The notes beneath the pieces were generated by a model. It made no database searches. It saw only the letters and a program-made list of their open reading frames with translations, and was not told the origin of the DNA. Below, piece by piece: positions 53,981 through 63,481 of a stretch of 64,000 nt of DNA (position 1 is the first letter of the stretch; every line of letters begins with the position of its first letter). Source of the stretch: Armatimonadota bacterium (GTDB lineage: Bacteria > Armatimonadota > HRBIN16). The DNA is taken from assembly GCA_026003195.1 (NCBI GenBank), contig BPGU01000002.1:930001-994000 (forward strand), in the 5' to 3' direction. Made by a program: the position numbers and the translations under genes.

Positions 53981-56596
53981 TTAGAGTACGATCACCTCGC
54001 TGCCCGCGACGGGCTGGCACACGAACATCTCGGGGGATAGATTGCGCGGGGCGTAGTAATGCTCGGTCAGAGCGTGCTGCACGGCGTCGCAGGCGTCCTC
54101 GCGCACCAGTACCAGGATACATCCGCCCAGTCCTGCACCCAGTATCTGCGCGCCCAGCACGCCCGGCACGCGCAATGCCACGTCCACCATCCAGTCAATC
54201 TCCGGTGTGCTGCACGCATACGCCCCGGGCTGCAGCGCAAGGTCAGAAGTGGGGTTATTGCTCTCTGCACCTTCGGCAAGACGTTGTAGAGCATCGTCCG
54301 AGTAGTCCACGACAAAGGGGCGATAATCGTTGCCGTTGCTGTTCCAGCAGGCGATGCGGTCGCCATCATGAGAACAGTTCATCCAGCGTCCGAAGGTGTC
54401 CATCTGTCCGTTTTGCAGCACGTGGGCGGTCCGGCGACTGCGTTCGCACTCCGCCAGCCCAAAAATGACCACTGAACGCAGGGGATAGCGGTTCAGCTTC
54501 TCGTCGTGCGTGCTGAGGTAAGGTGTCACCTGCTCGGCGGGAAGGCGTTCCAGCAGGTGCTGGCGTTCTACCACCTCGGGCAGATGCGCGAGCAGGCGGT
54601 AGAGATCGGAGAGGGAGATTCCTAACCGCTCCGTATTCACATCCCGCAGGTGCTCGATGCGCGGGGCAAGGTGCGGGAAAAGGTGCTTGAGCCACTCTCT
54701 GCCCAGCCCGTAGCACGCCACACGATGGTTGAACTGGTCGCGCGCACCGGCGGTTTTCTTCGCCTGCTGGTGCGAATGGCACACGAGGAACCGATAGCCC
54801 TGCGGGAAAGGCACGGTGCCCACCACCCGGAAGGGGAAGAAGCTCATCGTCACCACAGCATCGCGCTGGGCGAATTTCATCGCCGCGTGGTCGCCTGCCC
54901 CCCCGCGCGTGCCCACATACCACTCCGCCTCACCACACAGGTCCACAAACTGCTCCGCAGGCAGGTGGAAGCGGTTGAGATACAGCAAAGCCTCCATCGT
55001 CGCAACCACCACGGCTGAGGAGGAGCTCAGCCCTGCGCCGATAGGCACATCGCCATCCGCGGTCAGGTTGAAACCGGGCAGCGTGTAGTCGGCAAAGTGT
55101 GCTTGCAGGCGAGCGCAGGCAGCCTTGACATACTGTGACCACTCCCCCCGTGCGGAGGCAGCAGCCTGCAGTATCGGCGCGCTGTTGACAAACTCCACCC
55201 ACGCACCCGGCTGATAGCCCGGCAGCAGATCGTCCAGAGTGAACTCACGCGGAGGGAACTCGCGGGGACGCAAGTTTTGCAGATGCACCTGCCGATCGGC
55301 ACGCAACCCCACCACGGTGTGTACATCGCGGTCAATGGCTATCATGTTCACGTGTCCGCCCTGGTGGTCGATGTGCCTGCCCATGATGTTCACCCTGCCG
55401 GGCGCACGAGCGATAACCACCTGCTGGTCGCCAAATCGCTGCAGATGCAGGGCGAGCAGCGAAAGCAAACGTTCGCGTTTGCGTTCCGCAATGGTTTCAT
55501 TGCCCCCGTAAGTGTGACGCAGGTGGTTCATGAAGGCGTTTTCGCGCGCCTCAATGAGGCGCAACCACTGACTGACCGTGCGCGTTCCCTGCGGCAGCTC
55601 TTGCACCTGCACCCTGCGTCGGGAGAGGAGGTATTGCTCCATCGCCTGCAGTTCCTCCGGGGTGTTGAACGCCATTGCCTCTTCGGGGTAGGCAACGGGC
55701 ACGGCGTGTATAACGGCTCCGCGCTGTGATAACAGCCCGACAATGTCGGTCAGATACTGCTCACCCTGCGCATTGTCGGCGGTGAGTTGTGCGAGCGCAT
55801 CATAGAGCAGGGGCGCGCGGAACAGGTAGACCGACAGGTTGACCTCTGTGGCTTGCTCCACCTGTGCTATCGGTAACAGCGTGCCAGCTACCTGGATGCC
55901 CTCGGAGGCAGGGACGTCCCCGGAGGTTAGCCTCTCCCCACGCCGTATCGCCTGCCACAGGTCGCCCAGCGCACGCGCCGCCTTCTTCTCTTGCGGGAAG
56001 ACGTCGAGGACTATGCGCATCGCCTCTTCAGCAGGCAGGGGGGCAGATTGCGTCTTCTGCCGAAGCGTGCGGAACACTTGCGCTCGCGCGAGATCCAACA
56101 CCTCCACAATGGCACACACCTTACCTTCCGCATCGCGTACCACGCGCCCGGAGGTGGGAAAGTCCTCCACACTGCCTACCGCAAACGCGAGGTCGCTTCG
56201 GGTAGAGTAGAAGGTGTCTATCAGTCGGGCGAGGAACGCCTCTTCAATGACCTTATCGCCCGCGACGACCAGCAAGTCACCTTCATACCCCAGCGATTGG
56301 AGCAGGTCTACCGCCACGCGGGTAGCATGACCTGTGCCGAGCGGTTCGGGCTGGTGGGCATAGAGGCGTCGCCCGGGTAGGTCCTTCAGTACGCCCATAA
56401 TGGCTTCCGCGCCCTGCCCGACAACCACACAATGCGTGTGAATGCCGCAGCGCACGTAGGATTCCACCGCCCGCGCAATGGCAGGCACGCCCGCGATAGG
56501 AAAGCATACTTTCGGCAGGTGGGTTGCGCCCATGCGCGTGCCCCGCCCCGCCGCCAGGATCACCGCCACTATCGGATGCGAACGGGAGATGTTCAT
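53981..56596 (-). CDS. Bifunctional fusion: GlmU-like nucleotidyltransferase plus galactokinase-like GHMP kinase
   Basis: An 871-residue protein. Residues 1-350 are a sugar-1-phosphate nucleotidyltransferase: ILAAGRGTRMGATHLPKVCF (13-32), PLGTGHATRVA and VVAGDKVIEE, as in the uridyltransferase domain of GlmU. Residues 380-871 are a GHMP sugar kinase of the galactokinase type: the signature APGRVNIMGRHIDHQGGHVN (about 391-410), the ATP loop PIGAGLSSSSAVV (about 515) and GAGLGGCILVLV (about 822). The usual galactokinase signature is GRVNLIGEHTDYNxG; here Glu is Arg, Thr is Ile and Tyr is His, so the sugar is probably not galactose. Phosphorylation at C1 and nucleotide activation in one chain would make an NDP-sugar directly. 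ATG at 56596 has no strong ribosome binding site. Confidence 0.82.
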   Translation of the reverse strand: MNISRSHPIVAVILAAGRGTRMGATHLPKVCFPIAGVPAIARAVESYVRCGIHTHCVVVGQGAEAIMGVLKDLPGRRLYAHQPEPLGTGHATRVAVDLLQSLGYEGDLLVVAGDKVIEEAFLARLIDTFYSTRSDLAFAVGSVEDFPTSGRVVRDAEGKVCAIVEVLDLARAQVFRTLRQKTQSAPLPAEEAMRIVLDVFPQEKKAARALGDLWQAIRRGERLTSGDVPASEGIQVAGTLLPIAQVEQATEVNLSVYLFRAPLLYDALAQLTADNAQGEQYLTDIVGLLSQRGAVIHAVPVAYPEEAMAFNTPEELQAMEQYLLSRRRVQVQELPQGTRTVSQWLRLIEARENAFMNHLRHTYGGNETIAERKRERLLSLLALHLQRFGDQQVVIARAPGRVNIMGRHIDHQGGHVNMIAIDRDVHTVVGLRADRQVHLQNLRPREFPPREFTLDDLLPGYQPGAWVEFVNSAPILQAAASARGEWSQYVKAACARLQAHFADYTLPGFNLTADGDVPIGAGLSSSSAVVVATMEALLYLNRFHLPAEQFVDLCGEAEWYVGTRGGAGDHAAMKFAQRDAVVTMSFFPFRVVGTVPFPQGYRFLVCHSHQQAKKTAGARDQFNHRVACYGLGREWLKHLFPHLAPRIEHLRDVNTERLGISLSDLYRLLAHLPEVVERQHLLERLPAEQVTPYLSTHDEKLNRYPLRSVVIFGLAECERSRRTAHVLQNGQMDTFGRWMNCSHDGDRIACWNSNGNDYRPFVVDYSDDALQRLAEGAESNNPTSDLALQPGAYACSTPEIDWMVDVALRVPGVLGAQILGAGLGGCILVLVREDACDAVQHALTEHYYAPRNLSPEMFVCQPVAGSEVIVL

Positions 56597-56798
56597 GTCA
56601 GGCTATCTGTTCGTAGAGTTGTTATCCGCAGATTCGATGGAAACGGCTGGATTCCCTTTCGGACGGCAACGGTGGAGAGCGGAGCACCTGCCGAGCCGCT
56701 GGCTGTTTGGCGCTTGAGGTGGCGGAGTAGAAACTTTGTTCTCTCATGCACAGTGCACTCCATCGCATCCTGACCAACACAGTCAAACCGCTCACCTG

Positions 56799-56826
56799 TT
56801 CAATCCGAGCACGCCTGTGATAAAAT
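56799..56826 (+). promoter_or_regulatory. Promoter of gatB
   Basis: TTCAAT (56799-56804), 16 bases, TAAAAT (56821-56826), with TGA before the -10 forming an extended -10 (TGATAAAAT). It lies 36 bases before the gatB start. The preceding part of the 266-base gap shows no gene. Confidence 0.45.
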
Positions 56827-56862
56827 AAGAACGATATCAGCAGTGAGGATGGAGGTCTGTTC

Positions 56863-58320
56863 ATGGCGGAGTGGGAAGCCTGTATCGGCATGGAAGTGCA
56901 TGCTGAGCTGTTGACCGACAGCAAGATGTTCTGTGCGTGCGCCAACGCTTTTGGCGGTGAGCCCAACACCCGTTGTTGCCCGGTATGCACGGGGATGCCC
57001 GGCTCCCTGCCAGTGATGAACCGGAAAGCGGTGGAGATGGTACTGCGCACGGCGCTCGCGCTCAACTGCGAAATCTCCATGACCTCCATCTTTCACCGCA
57101 AGAACTACTTCTATCCCGACCTGCCCAAGAACTACCAGATTTCGCAATACGGCGACACGCCCATCGGCAAACGAGGCTGGCTGGATGTGCCGGTAAACGG
57201 AAGGCTGGTGCGCGTGCATATCCGCCGTGTGCATCTGGAGGAGGACACCGGCAAGCTTTTCCACCTGCCCACCGGCGAGAGCGCGGTGGACTACAACCGC
57301 AGTGGTGTGCCGCTGATGGAGATTGTGACCGAGTTCCCGCCCGACATGCATACGGCAGAGGAAGCGCGCGCCTACCTGCAAACGCTGCGCAGTGTGCTGG
57401 TGTATCTGGGTGTATGTGATGGGCGGATGGAACAGGGCAGCCTGCGTTGCGAGCCGAACCTCTCCGTGCGCCCAAAGGGCAGCGACACCTTCGGCGTCAA
57501 AACCGAGCTGAAGAACCTCAACTCCTTCCGCGCGGTGCAGAGAGGCATCGAATACGAGATACAGAGGCATATCGCCGTGCTGGAATCGGGTGGGAAAGTG
57601 GTGCAGGAGACGCGCGGCTGGAACGACGAGCGTGGCGAAAGCTTCCCCATGCGAACCAAAGAGTACGAGCAGGACTACCGCTACTTCCCCGAACCCGACC
57701 TCGTGCCGGTGCAGTTTACGGAAGAGTGGATCGAGCAGGTGCGTGCTTTTTTGCCCGAGTTGCCTCTGGCGAAGCGACAGCGTTTCATGGAGCAGTACGC
57801 CCTTCCCGAATACGACGCCACCCTGCTGGTGGAAGACCGTGCGACCGCCGACTACTTTGAGGAAGTGGTACAGCTCGGCGCGGAGCCGAAAGCGGTGGCG
57901 AACTGGATGAACGGCGACCTCGCCCGCCTGATGAACGCGGCGGGCATCGAGGACATTCGCACCTGCAAGGTGAAACCTCAGCACCTGCGCGACCTGATTG
58001 GGCTGGTACAGAAGGGCACGATTACCGGGAGCGTCGCCAAACAGGTGCTGGAGGAGGTCTTCCAGACAGGCGCAGACCCCGCACAGGTGGTGCAGGCGAA
58101 GGGTTTAACGCAGGTAAGCGACACCGACCAGCTGGCAGCGTGGGTGCAGCAGGCGATCGCCGAGAACCCCGACGCAGCTGAGAAAGTGCGTAACGGGAAG
58201 CTGCAAACGCTGCAGTTCCTGGTGGGTCAGGTGATGAAGCTCAGTCGCGGGCGCGCTAACCCCAATGAGGTGCGCCGGCTTATCGCCGAGGCGTTGGGAG
58301 TGCAGCTGGACCCCTCTTGA
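56863..58320 (+). CDS. gatB: Aspartyl/glutamyl-tRNA amidotransferase subunit B
   Basis: A 485-residue GatB. The opening [20 protein letters not shown] and [16 protein letters not shown] (zinc ligands), then [20 protein letters not shown], are diagnostic. The C-terminal GatB/YqeY domain has [20 protein letters not shown] and ends [20 protein letters not shown]. With GatA and GatC it converts mischarged Glu-tRNA(Gln) or Asp-tRNA(Asn) to Gln- and Asn-tRNA; GatB supplies the kinase site and binds the tRNA tail. gatA and gatC are not in the window. ATG at 56863 follows GGATGGAGGTCTGTTC. It ends 32 bases from the convergent GH106-like gene, with a GGGCGCGCGCCC palindrome between that could act as a weak terminator. 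Confidence 0.97.
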   Translation: MAEWEACIGMEVHAELLTDSKMFCACANAFGGEPNTRCCPVCTGMPGSLPVMNRKAVEMVLRTALALNCEISMTSIFHRKNYFYPDLPKNYQISQYGDTPIGKRGWLDVPVNGRLVRVHIRRVHLEEDTGKLFHLPTGESAVDYNRSGVPLMEIVTEFPPDMHTAEEARAYLQTLRSVLVYLGVCDGRMEQGSLRCEPNLSVRPKGSDTFGVKTELKNLNSFRAVQRGIEYEIQRHIAVLESGGKVVQETRGWNDERGESFPMRTKEYEQDYRYFPEPDLVPVQFTEEWIEQVRAFLPELPLAKRQRFMEQYALPEYDATLLVEDRATADYFEEVVQLGAEPKAVANWMNGDLARLMNAAGIEDIRTCKVKPQHLRDLIGLVQKGTITGSVAKQVLEEVFQTGADPAQVVQAKGLTQVSDTDQLAAWVQQAIAENPDAAEKVRNGKLQTLQFLVGQVMKLSRGRANPNEVRRLIAEALGVQLDPS

Positions 58321-58352
58321 GGGCGCGCGCCCCTTCGACGCAAAACGCCACC

Positions 58353-61300
58353 TCACTCGTAAATCACGATGCGAGGAGGCTTCCCCAGACCGTAAGGCAC
58401 GAACTGGTACCGGTCGGTCCACTGGTCTGCCGACACGAAGCTTTCAGGTCCCACACCGTACAGCTCGCCCTGTCGGTGGTGCACAGGTCCCAGCAGGTTG
58501 CGTGGACTGGTAAACATCTCCACCGTGATCTCGTTCTCGCCTTCGTGCACCAGGTCGGTAATGTCCACCTCGTAGGGGTGCCACGCCAGCAAACCGGCGT
58601 ACTGCTCGTTGACCTGCACACTGCAGACTGGCGCCTGCGGCTTCTGGCACTTCAGCACGATGCGCTGTGCTTCACCCGGCAGGGACAGATTCCAGGTAAA
58701 CCGCATGGAGCCGCAGTAAAACGGGTATCCCTGCCCGCACCAGTCCTCGAGCGTGATACTCTTCGGCTCTTCTGCAAGCACAAAGTGGTGGCTGTCCTTC
58801 ACAGGCATCACCCCGAAATCACCGAGTATCATGATGGGTTCCAGCGTCATTCCCTCCACGAAGTGAAGGTGCTGTTCAATCACATTCACACCCTTGCGGA
58901 GGGTGCCCGAAATATCCAGCTTGCGGAAACCGATATCCAGCCACCATCCTGTGTCTTTGCTGCTGACCTCCACACCGTTCACCACGAATCGGCTGAGTTC
59001 CGGCTTTTCCACCACCAGCGTGACCGGTGAGATCGGCTCGATATGGCTCTCGAAGGTATAGGTGAGCACCACGTCACACGTTTGGGGAGGCGACTTGCGC
59101 TCCTGTTCGCGCTTCCACAGCGACACCCCGCCGTTGTGCAGATCGGGGTCTATGCCCAGATGTTCCGCCAGGTGCAGGTGCAGCTTCCACATCGGAAGCC
59201 GGGCGGTCGGCGGCTGACCGGGCAGGGTCAGGGTGGCGTAGTCCAGCAGCAAGACGTTCGGCTCGGTGCGCTCTACCCGGTAGTTACCGTCCAGATCTAT
59301 CTGCATGGCGGGATGCTTCCTGCGCTCGTATGCGGAGCCTGCGTCGCCATCCAGCATCAGCAGGTATGACTGCGCCGGACCGAACGGTAGATTGCATCGC
59401 CTCATCCCCTCGGTGCTCTTCTCCGCCGGCAGGGCAATGATTTCTCCCGTTTCTGCTTTCCACAGGCTCAGGTGTCCGTCGCCTTTCACGTGCACGGTCA
59501 GCTCGCCCTGGTCGTCGTTCAGTGCGCGATTCACCAGGAATATCACCAGCGCGCCGTCGTCCATGCGCACCAGCCGTGCGTACACCGAGCGACAGATATT
59601 GCCATTGGCAGAGGTCACGCGCACCATTGGAGGGAGAAGCGCATCCACCATCTCCTGCAAGGCGGCAAAATCTTCGGGGATGTGCTTCACGCTCGGATGG
59701 CTCCACAGCGAGGCGAGCTCTTCTTCGGCAGGGACGCCCTCTATCCGCGAAGCAGTCTCTCCAACAGTGAGGATCTGCCCGCCCGCATTCAGCCACTCTC
59801 GCAGCAGTTGCATGGTGGAACGCTCCAGCGTCAGCGCGGGCGGTATCACGAGCAGACGATAACGTGCCTGCCCGATGACCAGATACTCGCCCTCGACGCG
59901 AGCGTGTCGCTGCATGATGAGCTCATCACCGAAGTCATGGTCCTGTTGAATCTCGTTCAGCCAGGTGCTCACGCGCATACATGCCTCGCCGTAGCGGGCA
60001 CAGGGTTGCAGGTTATCCGGTCGGAAAGTAGCCCATCCCGAGCCGATGGTATGCAGTACCAGCAGTTCAGTGCAGGGCGTACCCGACTGAAGCATCAGCG
60101 TCACTCGCGCCATATAGTCGGACAGGTAGCGATAGTGCTCCCACCAGGGCTGCTGGTAGAAGATGGACGGAGGGAAATCGCGTTTGCGCCCACCCCACAT
60201 GGAATACAGGGCAAGGTGCTGGTTCATGTAGGTAACACCCTGCACGAACAGACTGTCGGCAATCCACTTCTGCTCGGCAAAGGAGATGTTCCATCCTGAA
60301 CAGCCATAGGTTTCGCACAGCACGCGCCGCCTGCCCATCTGACGTGCGACGCTGGAGACCTGCCTTGCCAGCAGGGCATCCGGCAAACGCCTGCCGAGGT
60401 GGTCAATGCCGGGCGACTGCATGTACTCGTACAGGGGCATCGCCGCGCCGATAGCCGCAATCTGCTCTGGGAACGTGTCCTCCAGCAGATAGTGCCCTGT
60501 GAGGTGAATGCCATGCTGTTCGCACCAGTCGTACAGCTGCTTGCCAAAGCTTTGCACGAACATCTGCGTGAGCAGGCGATGAAAGCGATATCGGTGTACC
60601 ACGGCGTCGGGTGTCTCGAAAAACAGTGCGGGAAGCGCTTCCGCCAGTGGATAACCGTACGCTTTCTCAAACTCGTCCGGCAGTCGCTCGGTGAAAGGTA
60701 GCTTGTCGGGCTGGAAGAACTTGCCGTAGTGCGGCTCATCGGTGAAGATGCCCGGTACCGTCTTGCCGAACTCTTCGCCGACTTCCCTCGCGTAGGCATC
60801 GTAGGTGTGGTGCAGGAACGCCGCAACCGCCTCCGGGTTGAGGGTGTCCAGATAGCTACCGCCGTTATACCAGGGGCTGGGTGGGTCATAATGCCAGAGG
60901 AAACAGACAGTGGTTCGACCCGGCGGTGTCCTTTCTCCCTCGTGGAGCAGACGAAAATCGCGCAGTTGCCCCTCTTCCTCCACGCAGGAGTAGACCGCCA
61001 GAACGCCCCCATCGGTAACGCCAGCCGCTTCCCCACGCTGCCAGGTGATGTGCTTCGCGCGGAACGAAGGGTGCATGGCGGGCACGTCGCCTCCGGCAAA
61101 ACCAGAGGGCCAGCGGTCCTCATCATACAACCACGCCAGCATCCCGCGCTCTCTGGCAGCCTGGACACAGGTGCGGATGTGTTGCATCCACTCGTGGGAC
61201 ATATATGGGGTGAGCAGACCGGTGCGGGAGTGCATGAAAAAGCCCCCCATGCCTGCCTGCATCATACTCTCTATCTGTCGTACCAGCTCGGCGTCCTCTA

Positions 61301-61376
61301 GACGGTCGTTCCAGGACCAGAAGGGCGCGCCGCGATACTCCATGCCCGGATGGCGAAACGCTTTTCTCAATCCCAT
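58353..61376 (-). CDS. Alpha-L-rhamnosidase-like glycoside hydrolase, GH106 type
   Basis: A 1007-residue protein. It opens with RGAPFWSWNDRLEDAELVRQ (about 15-34), the FWxWN pattern of GH106, and continues GMGGFFMHSRTGLLTPY, LYDEDRWPSGFAGGD and FTDEPHYGKFF (barrel strands with acidic residues). C-terminal beta-domains include ISPVTLVVEKPELSRFVVNG and a jelly roll FYCGSMRFTWNLSLPGEAQR. No signal peptide is visible, so it would act in the cytoplasm on imported oligosaccharides. GH106 enzymes release alpha-L-rhamnose, for example from rhamnogalacturonan. The start ATG at 61376 is followed by a normal N-terminus. It is the last gene of a cluster with ThuA and PL11-like genes. Confidence 0.82.
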   Translation of the reverse strand: MGLRKAFRHPGMEYRGAPFWSWNDRLEDAELVRQIESMMQAGMGGFFMHSRTGLLTPYMSHEWMQHIRTCVQAARERGMLAWLYDEDRWPSGFAGGDVPAMHPSFRAKHITWQRGEAAGVTDGGVLAVYSCVEEEGQLRDFRLLHEGERTPPGRTTVCFLWHYDPPSPWYNGGSYLDTLNPEAVAAFLHHTYDAYAREVGEEFGKTVPGIFTDEPHYGKFFQPDKLPFTERLPDEFEKAYGYPLAEALPALFFETPDAVVHRYRFHRLLTQMFVQSFGKQLYDWCEQHGIHLTGHYLLEDTFPEQIAAIGAAMPLYEYMQSPGIDHLGRRLPDALLARQVSSVARQMGRRRVLCETYGCSGWNISFAEQKWIADSLFVQGVTYMNQHLALYSMWGGRKRDFPPSIFYQQPWWEHYRYLSDYMARVTLMLQSGTPCTELLVLHTIGSGWATFRPDNLQPCARYGEACMRVSTWLNEIQQDHDFGDELIMQRHARVEGEYLVIGQARYRLLVIPPALTLERSTMQLLREWLNAGGQILTVGETASRIEGVPAEEELASLWSHPSVKHIPEDFAALQEMVDALLPPMVRVTSANGNICRSVYARLVRMDDGALVIFLVNRALNDDQGELTVHVKGDGHLSLWKAETGEIIALPAEKSTEGMRRCNLPFGPAQSYLLMLDGDAGSAYERRKHPAMQIDLDGNYRVERTEPNVLLLDYATLTLPGQPPTARLPMWKLHLHLAEHLGIDPDLHNGGVSLWKREQERKSPPQTCDVVLTYTFESHIEPISPVTLVVEKPELSRFVVNGVEVSSKDTGWWLDIGFRKLDISGTLRKGVNVIEQHLHFVEGMTLEPIMILGDFGVMPVKDSHHFVLAEEPKSITLEDWCGQGYPFYCGSMRFTWNLSLPGEAQRIVLKCQKPQAPVCSVQVNEQYAGLLAWHPYEVDITDLVHEGENEITVEMFTSPRNLLGPVHHRQGELYGVGPESFVSADQWTDRYQFVPYGLGKPPRIVIYE

Positions 61377-61403
61377 TCGCTTGTTACCTCGCCCTCAATG
61401 ACG

Positions 61404-62078
61404 CTATGACCTGCCTGCCACCCAGCGGATAGCTTGCCAGACCAGCCGACGATAACTCGGGTTTTCGTACGCGTAGTGGTCGTGTCCCAGCTGGATGTAC
61501 ACCACGCGCGATTTGCCGTAGGTGTGCGCCCAGCCGATGACACGGTTGCTGGTAGGTTCGTCGGTGGTGAGCAGCGGTTTGACCTTTGGCAACACCTCGA
61601 AGTTGCCGTATGTTTCGTCCCGGATGTGGAAATCCTGTATCCCTCGGGTGACAGGGTGATTTCTATCGACAATATGCACCTTCAATTGTACATCATGTTG
61701 AAAGGTGGAAGGAGGGCGCTCTGCCCCATTTTGCTTCCATTTTTCGGTGTACCACTTGCCCCCAATGATGAGGCGATATTCGTCCCAGAGCTGGTAGCTC
61801 GCCAGACTGTGATGCAAGGCGACCAGCCCCTTGCCGTTTCTCAACAGCTTCACGAACGCCGCCTGGCTCTCTTCGCTGATAGGCTGCCACATATCGTAAA
61901 GCACCACCACATCATACCCTTTGCCAGCCTCGGGGGTCAGGCGGGCATGAGCGTTCGGATGCTGTACCTCCTCGAAGGTGATGCCCTCGAAACTCCGGAA
62001 CATCTCAAAGAAGGGCTCACGCTCGAAATCGTGCCCACCGGTAACGATCAGCACGCGGATGGGTTTGCTTCCGTTCAC
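61404..62078 (-). CDS. ThuA domain protein
   Basis: A 224-residue protein of the ThuA family (class I glutamine amidotransferase-like fold). IRVLIVTGGHDFEREPFFEM (about 7-26), DVVVLYDMWQPISEESQAAF (about 53-72), GKGLVALHHSLASYQLWDEY (about 80-99) and VIGWAHTYGKSRVVYIQLGH are typical. The catalytic Cys of amidotransferases is replaced by Ala-Leu-His, as in ThuA. Some members act in trehalose or other disaccharide catabolism. I use the GTG at 62078, with GGGGGA 6 bases upstream; an ATG at 62096 overlapping the upstream stop is an alternative. It lies between a PL11-like and a GH106-like gene, which supports a role in sugar catabolism. Confidence 0.87.
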   Translation of the reverse strand: MNGSKPIRVLIVTGGHDFEREPFFEMFRSFEGITFEEVQHPNAHARLTPEAGKGYDVVVLYDMWQPISEESQAAFVKLLRNGKGLVALHHSLASYQLWDEYRLIIGGKWYTEKWKQNGAERPPSTFQHDVQLKVHIVDRNHPVTRGIQDFHIRDETYGNFEVLPKVKPLLTTDEPTSNRVIGWAHTYGKSRVVYIQLGHDHYAYENPSYRRLVWQAIRWVAGRS

Positions 62079-62092
62079 TGTGTATCCCCCTT

Positions 62093-63451
62093 TCATGGAG
62101 AGTAGTAGTTCCATACTGCTTTCGTGCGCCGGTATACAGGGTTTGTCCACAGGCGCGAGCGGTTCGGGTTCGGATTGGGAGCGGTGTTCTGGTAGATGTG
62201 CAGTTCGTTGCCCGCCAGCACAATCAGCTCCTCCCGCCAGTCGCCCGCTACGTCTGCCACATACAGCCTGTCCGCCTTCTCCGGGAAGCGCGCGATGAAC
62301 CGTCCCGTTATGGCGTCGATCACTGCTACGTCGCCCGACTCGTGCCGCTCCTTTGCCGCGAGGTGTTGTTTGCCCGTGCCGTCCCAGTGGATGGCGTGAA
62401 TCACCTCGATGCCTTTCTCCGTCCAGTCGGGGGGAGCTACCTTGCTCAGCTCGTAGTCCGCAATGACCTTCCCGTCGGCGTCCAGCACCCAGGGTTTCTG
62501 GTGCGTGTCGTATCGGCTGCGGCACCAGATTTGCAGTCCCTTTCGCGCAGGGTCAAACCGACCGACGGCAGCGTTTTGCGGTTCCTGACGTTTGTAGTCT
62601 ACCTCCCACAGAAGCCGTTTGCTGTTGAACAGGAACACCCGGTTCGCGCCCTCTTCCAGCGCCACGATCTCTAGCCCCTTCACGTCGGGTTGTACATCGG
62701 CGATAAAAACGCTGTCCAGATGCCCACGCACCTCGGGCAGTCGGAAGAGCTCCCTACCATCGGGCGCAAGGATACACCCGCTCACGATTTCATCCCTGCC
62801 ATCGCCGTCGATGTCCGCCACGCGCAAACCGTTGTGTGCGCAGGCAAGGAAGTTATTCACCTGCCACAGTGGTCTGGTGTTGCCCCTGCGCAGTTCCTCC
62901 AGCGCGAAGGCGGCGACGTACCTGCCCATTCGGTAACCTCTCGCGTTGGTGGCTTGCAGTACCACGTCGCGGTCACCTTTGCCGCGCAGGTTGACTATCG
63001 CCAGATGCTCCCATCGCTCGGCACCTTCGGGCACAGGGATGGTGGCTGTCCAGCGCGTTTGACCCGTTGTGCCCTCAACCACATGCAGGGTGCTGTTGTT
63101 GTCCAGGAACAGCACTTCGGTGCGCCTGTCGCCGTCAATGTCACCTGCCTGTACACCCGCGCCGTGGTGCCCCGGCAAGCCGTACGTCTCCGAGGAGCCT
63201 CCTACACGCACATCCACTTTCAGCACCCACAGCTTGCGCCCATCCCAGGCGTACGCCGCTACATGCCCGGGTACAGTCACCAGATAGTCCATGCGCCCAT
63301 CTCTATTCAGGTCAGCCACGATGAGACTGCCCGCGCTGTCCTGCGGGGCAGGAATCTCCATTTTGATGACGAAAGGGTTGCTCGGATACTCAGGGACATG
63401 GCGAGATTGCACTGTGATCACCCCTGAAGCCAGATTCGCAAGAGGAAGCAT
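62093..63451 (-). CDS. PL11-like rhamnogalacturonan lyase homolog, FG-GAP beta-propeller
   Basis: A 452-residue beta-propeller-type protein. Calcium-loop repeats are visible as ADLNRDGRMDYLV (about 47), GDIDGDRRTEVLF (about 105) and ADIDGDGRDEIVSG (about 205). The C-terminal segment VADVAGDWREELIVLAGNEL, then HIYQNTA and NPVYRRTKAVWNYYSP, matches the ending of PL11 rhamnogalacturonan lyases (ADxxGDWREE...P.YR..VAWQ). It is about 120 residues shorter than YesW/YesX because the N-terminal domain is missing, and no signal peptide is seen. PL11 enzymes cleave the rhamnogalacturonan I backbone; activity of this short form is uncertain. ATG at 63451 follows AAAGGATGAA. Divergent from purC by 30 bases. 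Confidence 0.75.
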   Translation of the reverse strand: MLPLANLASGVITVQSRHVPEYPSNPFVIKMEIPAPQDSAGSLIVADLNRDGRMDYLVTVPGHVAAYAWDGRKLWVLKVDVRVGGSSETYGLPGHHGAGVQAGDIDGDRRTEVLFLDNNSTLHVVEGTTGQTRWTATIPVPEGAERWEHLAIVNLRGKGDRDVVLQATNARGYRMGRYVAAFALEELRRGNTRPLWQVNNFLACAHNGLRVADIDGDGRDEIVSGCILAPDGRELFRLPEVRGHLDSVFIADVQPDVKGLEIVALEEGANRVFLFNSKRLLWEVDYKRQEPQNAAVGRFDPARKGLQIWCRSRYDTHQKPWVLDADGKVIADYELSKVAPPDWTEKGIEVIHAIHWDGTGKQHLAAKERHESGDVAVIDAITGRFIARFPEKADRLYVADVAGDWREELIVLAGNELHIYQNTAPNPNPNRSRLWTNPVYRRTKAVWNYYSP

Positions 63452-63481
63452 TTCATCCTTTGGAAAAGAGGTTGAGCATAG

